A stretch of 47,450 nt of DNA from Candidatus Coprocola pullicola (GTDB lineage: Bacteria > Bacillota > Clostridia > Lachnospirales > Anaerotignaceae): assembly GCA_018715395.1 (NCBI GenBank), contig DVLQ01000143.1:1-47450 (forward strand), written 5' to 3'. A model generated the notes under the pieces. The model did no database searches. It saw only the letters and a program-made list of their open reading frames with translations, and was not told the origin of the DNA. Positions within the stretch are counted from its first letter, which is position 1. Every line of letters starts with the position of its first letter. Below, piece after piece: positions 29,384-38,907 of the stretch. The translations under genes and the position numbers were made by a program.

Positions 29384-30049
29384 TCATTCCCCCAAATACA
29401 ATATTTGTCCTACCTGTATTTTATTTGGATTTGTAATACCATTTTTTTGTGCAATCTCTTTATATCTACTTCCGTCTTGAAGCATTGTTTTTGCAATTTT
29501 CCAAAGAGAATCTCCCTTTTTGACAGTATATGTATTGGGAATTTGTCTTCCTTCTCTTTTCACTCCAGTTTCTTCCAAAGTCATCTGATTTTGCTGTTGT
29601 TTTAGACAGTATGTAGTGGCAGTTATTTTTCTGTATTCTTTTAATTGTATTTCTACCCAAAAATCTCCTTGTTCTCCGCCTTTTTCCACCACAGTATATT
29701 CTTCAAATGAAACCTCCATGTTTCCGCTAAATAACTCTGTACCATCTGCCAATTTACGAAATACAATCAGACTGACAGGTTTTTTACTCATTTTATATTG
29801 CCGAAACTGATTTAAAAAAAAGATAGGTTTTTGAAACGCTCCTTCTGTTTGTACAAAGCTGTATTGCACTGCCGGCAAAAGTATTTTAAAAGAAATCCTT
29901 CTCAAGCCAATCTCTTTTAATATACTGCCTTCTCCAACATCAACCAGTTCTACTTTTTTACTTTCTCCCTTTACCTGTGTGATCAGTTCTGCCGGAGCTA
30001 CCGGAAGTAATATCTGTTCTTCATTTTGTTTCAAATAAAATCGATACAT
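29384..30049 (-). CDS. LysM-domain tail protein (XkdP)
   Basis: C-terminal LysM NTYTVKKGDSLWKIAKTMLQDGSRYKEIAQKNGITNPNKIQVGQILYL. Confidence 0.93.
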   Translation of the reverse strand: MYRFYLKQNEEQILLPVAPAELITQVKGESKKVELVDVGEGSILKEIGLRRISFKILLPAVQYSFVQTEGAFQKPIFFLNQFRQYKMSKKPVSLIVFRKLADGTELFSGNMEVSFEEYTVVEKGGEQGDFWVEIQLKEYRKITATTYCLKQQQNQMTLEETGVKREGRQIPNTYTVKKGDSLWKIAKTMLQDGSRYKEIAQKNGITNPNKIQVGQILYLGE

Positions 30050-30059
30050 ATCCTTCCTC

Positions 30060-30416
30060 CTAAATCATATTTACTTCTTCTACCGCTTCTTTTAACGCTT
30101 CATATTCCCCTGCAGTTAATAATTCTAATAATAATGCTTCTTTTCCCACCACTTTGTAGCTATTTTGTAATTCTATATTGTTTAAGTCAGGAAAAATAAC
30201 GCTTTCTGCCAATACCATTGTTTCATAATATTGTTCTGTATCTTTTCCTGCACTTCTCATTCTTCTGCATTTTTTTAATATTTCCTCATTTTCTTTTTGA
30301 CTCAAAGCTTTCATTTCCCAACAAATTTCATTTCCTTGTTCATTCAAAAATCTTTTAGAAATCACAATTTTTTTATTTTCTGCTTCTTTTCGATTTTCTT
30401 TATAAAATCCTTTCAT
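30060..30416 (-). CDS. Phage tail assembly chaperone, XkdN-like paralogue 1
   Basis: IVISKRFLNEQGNEICWEMKALSQKENEEILKK...VIFPDLNNIELQNSYKVVGKEALLLELLTAGEYEALKEAVEE; ATG at 30416 with SD ggaggt. Confidence 0.85.
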   Translation of the reverse strand: MKGFYKENRKEAENKKIVISKRFLNEQGNEICWEMKALSQKENEEILKKCRRMRSAGKDTEQYYETMVLAESVIFPDLNNIELQNSYKVVGKEALLLELLTAGEYEALKEAVEEVNMI

Positions 30417-30440
30417 AAAAATACCTCCAAATATTTTTCC

Positions 30441-31908
30441 GAATTCTGTTACACTAAAGCTCCTTATTGAAAGTACCATAAAATGACTAAAAATACTGCT
30501 TCTCCCAGAAAGGAGCTGTTACTATGCATAAATATAAAAATTACTTTTAAAAATTTTTCTATTTCTTGTTTTCATTGTTTTTGTTATTCCCTTTATGGTT
30601 ATAAGAAAGATAATTATGGGTATCAAAAATATATTGTCACCATCAGTTTACTTGAATGCCTAATAAAATAAAAACTTCTAGGTCATCCGAAATACCCTGT
30701 TTGGGATAAAAATACTTTTGCCTAACACAAATACGACCCTTCTATTCATTTTAAGTGTCATTCTAAAAAGTCCCATCATTCTATTAAAGTATCTATTATC
30801 AATATTCACTTTTGCAAAAAGAAATTTCCTGCGTTTACTAAAGCTTCTTTCAAAAGATTGTTTTGCACCAACTATTATTTTAGTTGTTCTTTCCCTTTAT
30901 TTTGAAACTTCCTTCTGTCTCAAACAGATACAAAGAGAATTGAATAACCATCTGTTTGTGTTTCTCACGTTTCCATTTATGGTTGCATTGTTCATTTTGC
31001 TCTTTTTTACAGAACTGTTTCTCATTTCCTTCCTCAAAAATCCGACCTGCTCTTTGATAATGACATGCTGACCAAACATATATTAAAATAAAAGGACAGC
31101 AGCATTATCTTTGGATATTGTTAGATTCTCAAACAAGAGTTGTAATTGTTTTTCGCTTCTCTATTGTAATACTGCCCTTACACTCTTTAAAAAGTCACAC
31201 AATATCACAAATTCACATATAGTCTTGATGCTTATCATATACCGCTTAGAAAGGCAATCTAGAATCAAAACATCATATTTATGATTCCTTTCGTAATAAT
31301 ATCAGTAATCATGTGATAGAATGTTTCCATAAAACTTTTAAAACTTGGCACAAAACAAAAAAGGATTTTATTATTTTGAATCTGCTTTGGATATGATTTC
31401 TAGAGCGTATCTGAAAAGTGAAAAGTGCACAAAAGTCTATTATATGTTATAGTAATACCAGATAGGAGATGATAGGCATGGCAAAAGGATAGGAACTCAG
31501 TGATTCAGAATGGGAACGTATCTCTGATTTTTTTCCAGTATCCAAAACAGGATATCCCAAGTCGCTATCCTCCTCACCAGCTACTAGATATGATAAGTTA
31601 GCCTCTTTCTTTTTTGCTTTTATTCCTATTGTTGCAATTGCCATTTTGTTAAAATGATGAATTCATAGGACTTTTCAGATACATCCTAATTTTCTGCCCT
31701 ATTTTCATTTTATCTATATCCTTTCTTTTTTGTCTCAACAAGCACCTGCTTCTGTTGCAGGTATTACATACTCTCAACAACAAGCAAAACACTGGTTTTT
31801 ATTTAAAAAAATTTTCAAGTATTAGCTTCTATTTGTATGCTCTTTTTTGAAATTACATTTTCAAAATTTTTTTCTGCATTTTTATTTTCATGTTAAATTA
31901 TCAGAATC
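30441..31908 (+). mobile_element. Decayed DDE-type IS, copy 1 (IS6/IS240-like ends and transposase remnants)
   Basis: Ends gaattctgttacactaaa.../...ttaaattatcagaatc (inverted TTCTGTTnAcTT type). Internal ISCFHCFCYSLYGYKKDNYGYQKYI zinc-ribbon-like and VIECFHKTFKTWHKTKKGF remnants; similar to 35062-36565 and 43070-43608. Confidence 0.7.
31403..31686 (+). mobile_element. IS5-family-derived MITE nested in IS copy 1
   Basis: Terminal inverted repeats GAGCGTATCTGAAAAGT / ACTTTTCAGATACATCC, flanked by TA; internal MAKG*ELSDSEWERISDFFPVSKTGYP resembles an IS5 transposase N-terminus; absent from the homologous site in copy 2. Confidence 0.8.
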
Positions 31909-32221
31909 TTTTTTGGGATTCTGTTACTCTCATATAAGACATAAACTCTCTCAAATATTGATTAACTTTCTTTTTAACTATATATCCTCAAAAAAGAATT
32001 TTAAAAAGGAAGTATTGCTTCTCATCACTTAAAATAATTAACCTTTTTTAACCAATGAGCAGTTTTCTATTTTTGTTTATTCTGCACTATATCATATCCC
32101 ACAGCCACATACTGCTTTATGTAACCAAGTATAAACTCAAAAAAACAGTAGCAAAATCCTTTTTCTATTTTTATATTAATGTACAAAAAAATTTATCATT
32201 TTCTCAATACATTTTTTGATT

Positions 32222-32913
32222 GAAAAGCCCTCTCCCTTTTAGGACAAGGGCTTTTATCATTTTATACCGCATAAAAAACATCCAGTAAATCTGCATCATT
32301 AAATGTAAACGTCATAGTTTCATCTAATGCATCCTTTTCTATATCTAACTTTGTAATTGCCATACTATTGATATTCACACCCTTTAAAAGCACTGTCTGC
32401 TTTCCCGTTGCACTGGTAGGGTCTTCATTTGTAATCAAAAGTTCAAAATAAGTATCCACTCCGTTTTTCATATATTCCAACATAATCTGACGAAATAAAC
32501 TGCAAATATAATATACCTCCATTATCCCAGTACCATTTCAGCCATCTTTTTTATACTGTTTTCATATCAAAGCCCTCTCCCTTTTAGTACAAGGGCTTTT
32601 ATCATTTTTATACCGCATCAAAAACATCCAGTAAATCTGCATCATTAAATGTAAACGTCATAGTTTCATCTAATGCATCCTTTTCTATATCCAGCTTTGT
32701 AATTGCCATACTATTGATATTCACACCCTTTAAAAGCACTGTCTGCTTTCCTGTTGCACTGGTAGGGTCTTCATTTGTAATCAAAAGTTCAAAATAAGTA
32801 TCCACTCCGTTTTTCATATATTCCAGCATAATCTGACGAAATAAACTAGAAATATAATATACCTCCATTGTTCCAGTGCCATTCCATCCGCCTGCTTTAT
32901 GTTGTTTTGAAGT
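32222..32913 (-). repeat. Tandem partial duplication (unit ~346 bp) of the 3' part of the tail-tube gene plus downstream hairpin
   Basis: gccctctcccttttag.acaagggcttttatcatt...taccgcat.aaaaacatccagtaaatctgcatcatt occurs twice, offset ~346 bp. Confidence 0.9.
32262..32522 (-). pseudogene. Truncated duplicate of the tail tube protein (C-terminal 86 aa)
   Basis: MEVYYICSLFRQIMLEYMKNGVDTYFELLITNEDPTSATGKQTVLLKGVNINSMAITKLDIEKDALDETMTFTFNDADLLDVFYAV, almost identical to the C-terminus of the 32608-33063 product. Confidence 0.85.
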
Positions 32914-33063
32914 CAAACCCAGTATAGGAATTTCTGATTTTGTTTTTTCTACTTTCGCCTCCACATTTTTTGCCTGCATAATTTCATATCGATTGCCATC
33001 AATAATTGCAAAACAAGTTCCCAATGCGCCATTAATGGTATCCTTTGCTCTCAAATATGCCAT
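32608..33063 (-). CDS. Phage tail tube protein (XkdM-like)
   Basis: 151 aa; EIMQAKNVEAKVEKTKSEIPILGLTSKQHKAGGWNGTGTMEVYYISSLFRQIM. Confidence 0.92.
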   Translation of the reverse strand: MAYLRAKDTINGALGTCFAIIDGNRYEIMQAKNVEAKVEKTKSEIPILGLTSKQHKAGGWNGTGTMEVYYISSLFRQIMLEYMKNGVDTYFELLITNEDPTSATGKQTVLLKGVNINSMAITKLDIEKDALDETMTFTFNDADLLDVFDAV

Positions 33064-33078
33064 TTTTATCTCTCCTTA

Positions 33079-34386
33079 TCAAATTACTTCTACTTTCATA
33101 TAAAGCTTCTCCATTGCATCTGTTGGTCGTACTTTTTCATATACCACAACGTCTTGTTTTTCTACCCCTTGTAAGATAGTAATATCCTCTGGTATAAATC
33201 CTTCAATCGCTTCCATTGCTTGCAACTGTTCGTGGTATTGTATCAGTTCTGCTTTTAACAAATTTCTTCCATTTGCATTATTACTTTGTTTTCCCAAATA
33301 ATATTGGCTAAATATTCTTGCCACATCATTTGCTATGGCGTCTAGTACACGAACCACTCTATTGCTTGAAAAATCGCTGTTTTTACTGCTTTCAAAAGAT
33401 GTAAATGTGTTAATATCCCTTAGTACACGAATATCTTCTCCATCTTCGTAGTATAAAAATTCTCCCTTTTGTATTCCTTCAATAAATCTAGATTTTTTAT
33501 ATTTTGCCTTTATAGTATATTCTCCGTCATATTTTTTGTTTGTAACACTTTCATTGACTTCTGCTCCTGCTTCTATTCCTGCTGTCCAATAAACTAACGC
33601 TGTCTTTTCTTCTTCTGTTTCATTTGTAACAGAGATAATTCCTTCAAAATCTGCTTTTGTATAATCAAAAAGTACTGTAACAAACTTAATGCCTTCTTCA
33701 TCTCTCAGCCTTTTTGTAAATGCTGTAAATAATCCCTTTGTGGTATTATCTTCTCCCGCATATGCCAATACATTAAAATTTTCTTTTTCCGCTTCTTCTA
33801 AAAAGTCAGAATAATCACTGCCTGTTACTTCCTTATTGGTTCCTCCTGTCAAGTTCACTCCTGCATTTGCTTCCAAAGACCCAGTTCCTTGAAATGTTAC
33901 ATATGTGTTTTCTGTTAAATCTTCTATTTTTTTGACAGTCTGCGTATCTTCTAATTTCAAATCTAAATATGTTTTGACATCAAAAGCTGTTTCATCATCA
34001 ATATTTTTAGAAATAATAATTCTAATATCATTTCCTCTTGTGCCTCCATATTTTGCTTCTATGCTGCATCCTCCTGCTGTTGCGGTTGCTTTTTGTCCGC
34101 TATTGCATCGATAGAGCAATGCTTTTTTGGCATATAAAAATAAATCTCTCAAAGGCTTCATTTTTTCATGAGTATATTCATACCCAAAAATACTTTTTGC
34201 CTCTGTCTGAAATGCTCCTGCTTCTACACATATCATACCCGAGCTTCCCCAGTCCAGTTCTACTGCCATACATACAGTACCTCTTTCACCCAATGTTCCC
34301 ATTGCTCTTGGCTGAGATACAAAATTGATATATGCACCAGGCAATATTTTGTTTTGTGCCACATACGTTCCTCCACCCAATGCCAT
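33079..34386 (-). CDS. Phage tail sheath protein (XkdK-like)
   Basis: 435 aa; LPGAYINFVSQPRAMGTLGERGTVCMAVELDWG...VRVLDAIANDVARIFSQYYLGKQSNNANGRNLLKAELIQYHEQLQ. Confidence 0.95.
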   Translation of the reverse strand: MALGGGTYVAQNKILPGAYINFVSQPRAMGTLGERGTVCMAVELDWGSSGMICVEAGAFQTEAKSIFGYEYTHEKMKPLRDLFLYAKKALLYRCNSGQKATATAGGCSIEAKYGGTRGNDIRIIISKNIDDETAFDVKTYLDLKLEDTQTVKKIEDLTENTYVTFQGTGSLEANAGVNLTGGTNKEVTGSDYSDFLEEAEKENFNVLAYAGEDNTTKGLFTAFTKRLRDEEGIKFVTVLFDYTKADFEGIISVTNETEEEKTALVYWTAGIEAGAEVNESVTNKKYDGEYTIKAKYKKSRFIEGIQKGEFLYYEDGEDIRVLRDINTFTSFESSKNSDFSSNRVVRVLDAIANDVARIFSQYYLGKQSNNANGRNLLKAELIQYHEQLQAMEAIEGFIPEDITILQGVEKQDVVVYEKVRPTDAMEKLYMKVEVI

Positions 34387-34387
34387 A

Positions 34388-34567
34388 TTACTTCACCTCT
34401 CCTTTTCTTTTTCCTTCCAGATAATTTTTTATTTTTTTTTCTGCTTCCAACTTTTGATAGCTTTTTTCATCCTCTAACACTGCCTCAATCACATCTTTGC
34501 TCCATTTCATTGTATTGCTTTTTAAAAACTGTTCCTTTGTAAATACATCTTCCTTTGTTATTTTCAT
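34388..34567 (-). CDS. Small phage protein between XkdJ-like and sheath
   Basis: MKITKEDVFTKEQFLKSNTMKWSKDVIEAVLEDEKSYQKLEAEKKIKNYLEGKRKGEVK; abuts the sheath start. Confidence 0.6.
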   Translation of the reverse strand: MKITKEDVFTKEQFLKSNTMKWSKDVIEAVLEDEKSYQKLEAEKKIKNYLEGKRKGEVK

Positions 34568-34597
34568 ATTCCAATACTCTCCTTTTGCTGTCTTTTT

Positions 34598-35035
34598 TCA
34601 ATACCCCACAGTTTTCATGCCATTATATTCCAATCTTTCCATTTTTCTTTCTTCCATTACAGGCAGTAATTGTATATAATAAACTGCTTCAAAACAAAAT
34701 CCCTTTTCTGTCATAGTATGATTCATTTCTCTGCATAAAAACAAATTTCCCTTTTCTCCAATCAAAGAAAGTATTTCATAAAGCTTGTCTGCTTTTTCTG
34801 TACTGTCTGCTTTTTTTCTTTCTCCCACTTCTGTATTGTACTGAATTTGTATTGTAATCCATTGTTCTCTTCGTCCATTCAAAAGTGGTTTTTGTTTCAC
34901 CTTTTTTACCGTTACGCCAAAGCAAGCATGGCTTCCCTTTTGTGGTACTTCTTCTGCATAAATCTTTTGTGAAAAATTTTTTGAAATAGCAGTTATCACA
35001 GCCTCTTTTATGGTTTGTATCATACCTTTTTCCAT
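34598..35035 (-). CDS. XkdJ-like tail terminator/connector protein
   Basis: SD ggagg before MEKGMIQTIKEAVITAISKNF...HACFGVTVKKVKQKPLLNGRREQWITIQIQY; position. Confidence 0.75.
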   Translation of the reverse strand: MEKGMIQTIKEAVITAISKNFSQKIYAEEVPQKGSHACFGVTVKKVKQKPLLNGRREQWITIQIQYNTEVGERKKADSTEKADKLYEILSLIGEKGNLFLCREMNHTMTEKGFCFEAVYYIQLLPVMEERKMERLEYNGMKTVGY

Positions 35036-35061
35036 ATTGCCTGCCTCCTTACACAATTTTA

Positions 35062-36565
35062 GATTCTGTTACGTTAAAATGATATAGACCACAGCCTCAA
35101 TAAAATGAACGAAAACATTATTTCTCCTAGAAAGGAGCTGTTTTATGTATAAACATAAAAATTACTTTTAAAGATTTTACTATTTCCTGTCCTCATTGTT
35201 TTTCTCATTTCCTTTATGGTGATAAAAAAGATAAATACGAACATCAACGTAAATGGTACTATTCGTTTACTTTAAAATCGAATAAAATTTTTTCATAAAG
35301 CCTATCCTAATGCCCCGTTTCCAACAGAAATACTTTCTCTTGCCACAAATACCACTCTTGTACTCCTTTCAAGCGTCATTCTAATTTGTTATAATCACCA
35401 TGCATTTATTTTACAACCCAATCGAATATAACCTTCTCTTAAAAGCTATCCAAAATGCCCCGTTTCCGGCAGAAATACTTCTCTTGCCACAAATACCACT
35501 CTTGTATTCCTTTTCAATATCATTCTAAAAAGTTCGGTCACTCTATTAAAGTGCCTATCATCAATATCAACTTTTGTAAAAAGAAGTTTCCTGCTTTTAC
35601 TAAGGCTTCTTTTCAAAGATTTCGTTTTGCATCCAACTATATACTCTTACGTTTTACTTTGAGGCTTACTGCTCTCTCAGACAGATACAAACATTATCGA
35701 ATAAGTATATGTCTGTTTGTATTTCTTACATTTCTATTTATCGTTGGATTCGTCATTTTCCTCCTTTTTTCAGAATCGTTTCCTTCTGCAAAAGGCAGAC
35801 TTGCACTCTAATCAATGACACGTTGGCGAAACTGATATGAAAATCAAATGACAGCAGTATTATCTTGGATATTACTGTATACTGAAACAAAGGTTGTGAT
35901 TGCTTTTCACTTGTCTAATGTAGGAAACAGCAACACCGCCCTTACACTCTTTAAAAAGTTATACAACATCACAAATGCAGTTGCTATTACCATTGTTACA
36001 GATTGATATTGTCAATATTAGTTGACATATTTTTCTCAAACATACCACTGACTATCCGCCAATTACAAAGTTTTATAATATTGTTTCCGTTTTATCATAG
36101 TCGGAAGCCCTCCATTGGCGGAACGGAATCTCGGTTATTCCAGTAACGGATGAAGTATTGGTCTTGATACTTATCGTATGCCGCTTATGCTTGTCTATCC
36201 CAAATCAAAACGTCATGTTTATGATTTCCTTTGGTGATGATGTCAGTAATAATACTATAAAATCTTTTCATAAAACTTTTAAAGCTTGGTACAAAACCAA
36301 AAAAGGATTTCATTGTTTTGAATCTGCTTTGGATATGATTTCTAATTTTTTGTTTTATTATCATTTTATCCATAGCCATTCTTATTTGTTCAGACAAGTG
36401 CCTGCTTCTGTTGCAGGTGTTACATATTCTCAACAACAAACAAAACACAAGTTTTATTTTAAAAAAATTTTTCAGCTGTTCGCTTTTATTTGTATGCTTT
36501 TATTATGATTGTATTTTTAAAAGTCTTTTCTGCATTTTTATTTTCATATCAAGTGAACAGAACCC
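35062..36565 (+). mobile_element. Decayed DDE-type IS, copy 2
   Basis: Ends gattctgttacgttaaaatgata... / ...catatcaagtgaacagaaccc; NNTIKSFHKTFKAWYKTKKGFHCFESALDMISNFLFYYHFIHSHSYLFRQVPASVAGVTYSQQQTKH transposase C-terminus. Confidence 0.8.
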
Positions 36566-36713
36566 CATTTTATTCAGTCAAAGTGATGATAAAACTTTTT
36601 ATCATTTCCCTCTCATCAAAACAACCATCTATACTTCTTTTAAAAATATAATTGTGCTTTCTTATTATCATTTTTTCAAAGTTATCTGCCTGTTAAACAA
36701 ATTTTGTTTCTCT

Positions 36714-37110
36714 TTATGTGATTGTCTTTCTTTTTAATGCAATTTCATTGTGGGTACTATAACAAACCATTTCTCCAACACTTTCAAACAAAAGAGGAAC
36801 TTTGCCAAATTTTTGTTGTACCTCTATCACACTTCCAGGCACAATGCTATCCTCTTTTGAAAACAATAATATGGCGTCATATATGATTTCTGCTGGCAAA
36901 ACACCTTTTTCCAGTGCTGTTTTAGGACTGATACACAGCCTGCATTGCAATTGTTCTTTTTCCTGCTCTTTGGTGATTATGGTTTCTCCCCAAGGCTGTA
37001 TTTGTTCTTCCCATTTCCATACACAACACTTATCCTTAAAAAATGTTTCTATATCCTTTCTAATTTTTTCTATAATAGCATCCCTTCTTTTTCCTACCCT
37101 CCCACCCCTA
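36714..37110 (-). CDS. Head-tail joining (XkdH-like position) protein; start codon unclear
   Basis: Frame open upstream of the listed ORF: RRDAIIEKIRKDIETFFKDKCCVWKWEEQIQPWGETIITKEQEKEQLQCRLCISPKTALEKGVLPAEIIYDAILLFSKEDSIVPGSVIEVQQKFG. Confidence 0.55.
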
Positions 37111-37220
37111 CATACAACACTATTGCAAACTTTTTCTTTTTACCATTTCATAATCCGAAACTGGTTCAATTCTTCTGAAAATCCTTCCAAAATTTTCTTT
37201 TTGTCTTTTTCAAATCTTTC

Positions 37221-37535
37221 CTACACCTGCTCATATGTTACAGTAACATTTCCTTGACGCATACTTTTCAAAGAGCCCTGTTGTTGTGTTTGTGGATAAT
37301 TTTCTGTATCATATAGCAAAAACCCAATACTAACGCAAACCCCTTTTAATACTTCAGGCACATTTTCTATTGCGCAATATGCCTTGACCATATCAACGCT
37401 TCTCTCTGCTGCAAAATATAAAATCATATCCTTTTGATTTTCTTCTTGCTGTGTTTGCTCCGTCGGTACTGTTTGTTGTTGTGTTTTTCTCAACTCTTGC
37501 ATAACGTCGTATACTTCTTGCGCTGTTACAAACAA
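37221..37535 (-). CDS. Head-tail connector protein
   Basis: 104 aa; MFVTAQEVYDVMQELRK...VLKGVCVSIGFLLYDTENYP; between capsid and joining protein. Confidence 0.7.
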   Translation of the reverse strand: MFVTAQEVYDVMQELRKTQQQTVPTEQTQQEENQKDMILYFAAERSVDMVKAYCAIENVPEVLKGVCVSIGFLLYDTENYPQTQQQGSLKSMRQGNVTVTYEQV

Positions 37536-37550
37536 ACTTCTGCACCTGCC

Positions 37551-38471
37551 TTATGTATTATCTATGCTAACCCAAATTCCTTCCATAGCATTGTCAGGTA
37601 TCCAAATATCGTGATGCTTTCTATAATCAATTTTCCATGCATTTGCTGTTTGATTTGTCATAGGGTCAAATATTCTTGTCACATCTGTTTTAGATACTGC
37701 AATTGGTCCATGGCGTACTGCAATAATCCAGTTAATATTTTTTGCATCTTCTGTTGGCTTGTAACCGCCTTCTGTCTTTTCCTCTGTTACACCATCTAAA
37801 AATTCATATTTTGTTTTCAATCTTGCAGAAGGCACTCGTATAATAGGGCTGCCGTCAATTTTTTTCACTTGCAGAGTCACATCTCCTTGGGAAAAACAGC
37901 CGCTTTCCAATACATATTGACTTCCTTTTGCCATATCTAATAGGTTTGCTGTTTTTGCAGACATGGTGATTACAATTTCATTGTCATCTCCCACCACATC
38001 TCTAATGGTTGTCACTTCCTCCATCAGCTTTTCAAATATCGTTTCCTTTGCCGGTTGATAAAAAGATGTATGGCTTGCTGTTTGCGCCAGTTTTGCTATA
38101 GTACTGTATCGATAGGCGTCAATTTCAGGAATCACCTTTGTTCTTTGAAACTCTCCCATTACATTTCCTGCAACCATTGCAAAATTTGTTTCATCCACAT
38201 CTACAGCATCCAGATGAAATGTTCTTCCTCTATCTTGGGTCATCTGTTTTGTTTCATAGCTTACTGTCACATCTCCTTGTACAAATCCCGTATCTCTGTT
38301 ATAATTGCCTAATCCGCTTAATTTCATTTTGGGTATCTTTACTTCATTTCCGCCATTGTATTGCACTTGTCCGCTGTTTGCCTCCATCCAGCCGCTTGTG
38401 GCTCCTGCCACCAACTGACAATCCAATGCATCCATAAATATTTTTGCATATTCTATTGTGTTAATACTCAT
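37551..38471 (-). CDS. Major capsid protein
   Basis: 306 aa; GGNEVKIPKMKLSGLGNYNRDTGFVQGDVTVSYETKQMTQDRGRTFHLDAVDVDETNFAMVAGNVMGEFQRTKVIPEIDAYR. Confidence 0.9.
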   Translation of the reverse strand: MSINTIEYAKIFMDALDCQLVAGATSGWMEANSGQVQYNGGNEVKIPKMKLSGLGNYNRDTGFVQGDVTVSYETKQMTQDRGRTFHLDAVDVDETNFAMVAGNVMGEFQRTKVIPEIDAYRYSTIAKLAQTASHTSFYQPAKETIFEKLMEEVTTIRDVVGDDNEIVITMSAKTANLLDMAKGSQYVLESGCFSQGDVTLQVKKIDGSPIIRVPSARLKTKYEFLDGVTEEKTEGGYKPTEDAKNINWIIAVRHGPIAVSKTDVTRIFDPMTNQTANAWKIDYRKHHDIWIPDNAMEGIWVSIDNT

Positions 38472-38484
38472 CTCTTTTCCTCCC

Positions 38485-38907
38485 TTATCTTCTCATTAAC
38501 GCCTTTTTAAACTGTCTTTCTGTTTCGTTTCTTTTTTCTGTTCTTCTGTTGTAGGTATTGTGACCCGTTCCTTGTATCTTTTTGTTTTCTCCTTCAAAGA
38601 GATAAGGCACTTCTTTTTTTAATGCTTTGATATCCAATCCTGTCACAGTTGCATCGTCTTCTATGGTAATATCTTCCAGCTCTATCAGTGCTAATAGCGC
38701 TTTTGTATTTTTTCCTCCCGCTTCCTTCAAAGCTTGTTTTACAGCATACTCTTTTAATTTTTCTTTATACATTCTTTCCATTTGTTGTTTTTCTTCTTCC
38801 AGTTGTGTTATTTTTTGATTTTCCGGTTCTTCTTTGTAAATTTCTTCTAAAATCATATTGGCTTGTTCTTCTGTTATTCCCATTTCCAATAACATATTTT
38901 TGGTCAT
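38485..38907 (-). CDS. Scaffold protein (minor structural GP20-like)
   Basis: MTKNMLLEMGITEEQANMILEEIYKE... coiled coil; KNTKALLALIELEDITIEDD. Confidence 0.8.
   Translation of the reverse strand: MTKNMLLEMGITEEQANMILEEIYKEEPENQKITQLEEEKQQMERMYKEKLKEYAVKQALKEAGGKNTKALLALIELEDITIEDDATVTGLDIKALKKEVPYLFEGENKKIQGTGHNTYNRRTEKRNETERQFKKALMRR

Noticed and set aside
26950-30671. Numerous long plus-strand ORFs antisense to the tail genes (e.g. 28647..29144, 29144..29605)
   Set aside because: They mirror A-rich minus-strand coding sequence, giving F/L/S/C-rich translations without SD or motifs; spurious shadows of real genes.
31847-32032. 61-aa plus-strand ORF after IS copy 1
   Set aside because: It is composed of IS terminal sequence and AT-rich flank with no start signal.
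32222-32913. CRISPR-like or regulatory tandem repeat
   Set aside because: The two ~346-bp units are a coding duplication of the tail tube gene, not repeat-spacer architecture; no CRISPR array was seen in the window.
30441-36565. Clean 8-bp target-site duplications for the IS copies
   Set aside because: Flanks show only weak similarity (e.g. caatttta vs cattttat); not strong enough to claim.
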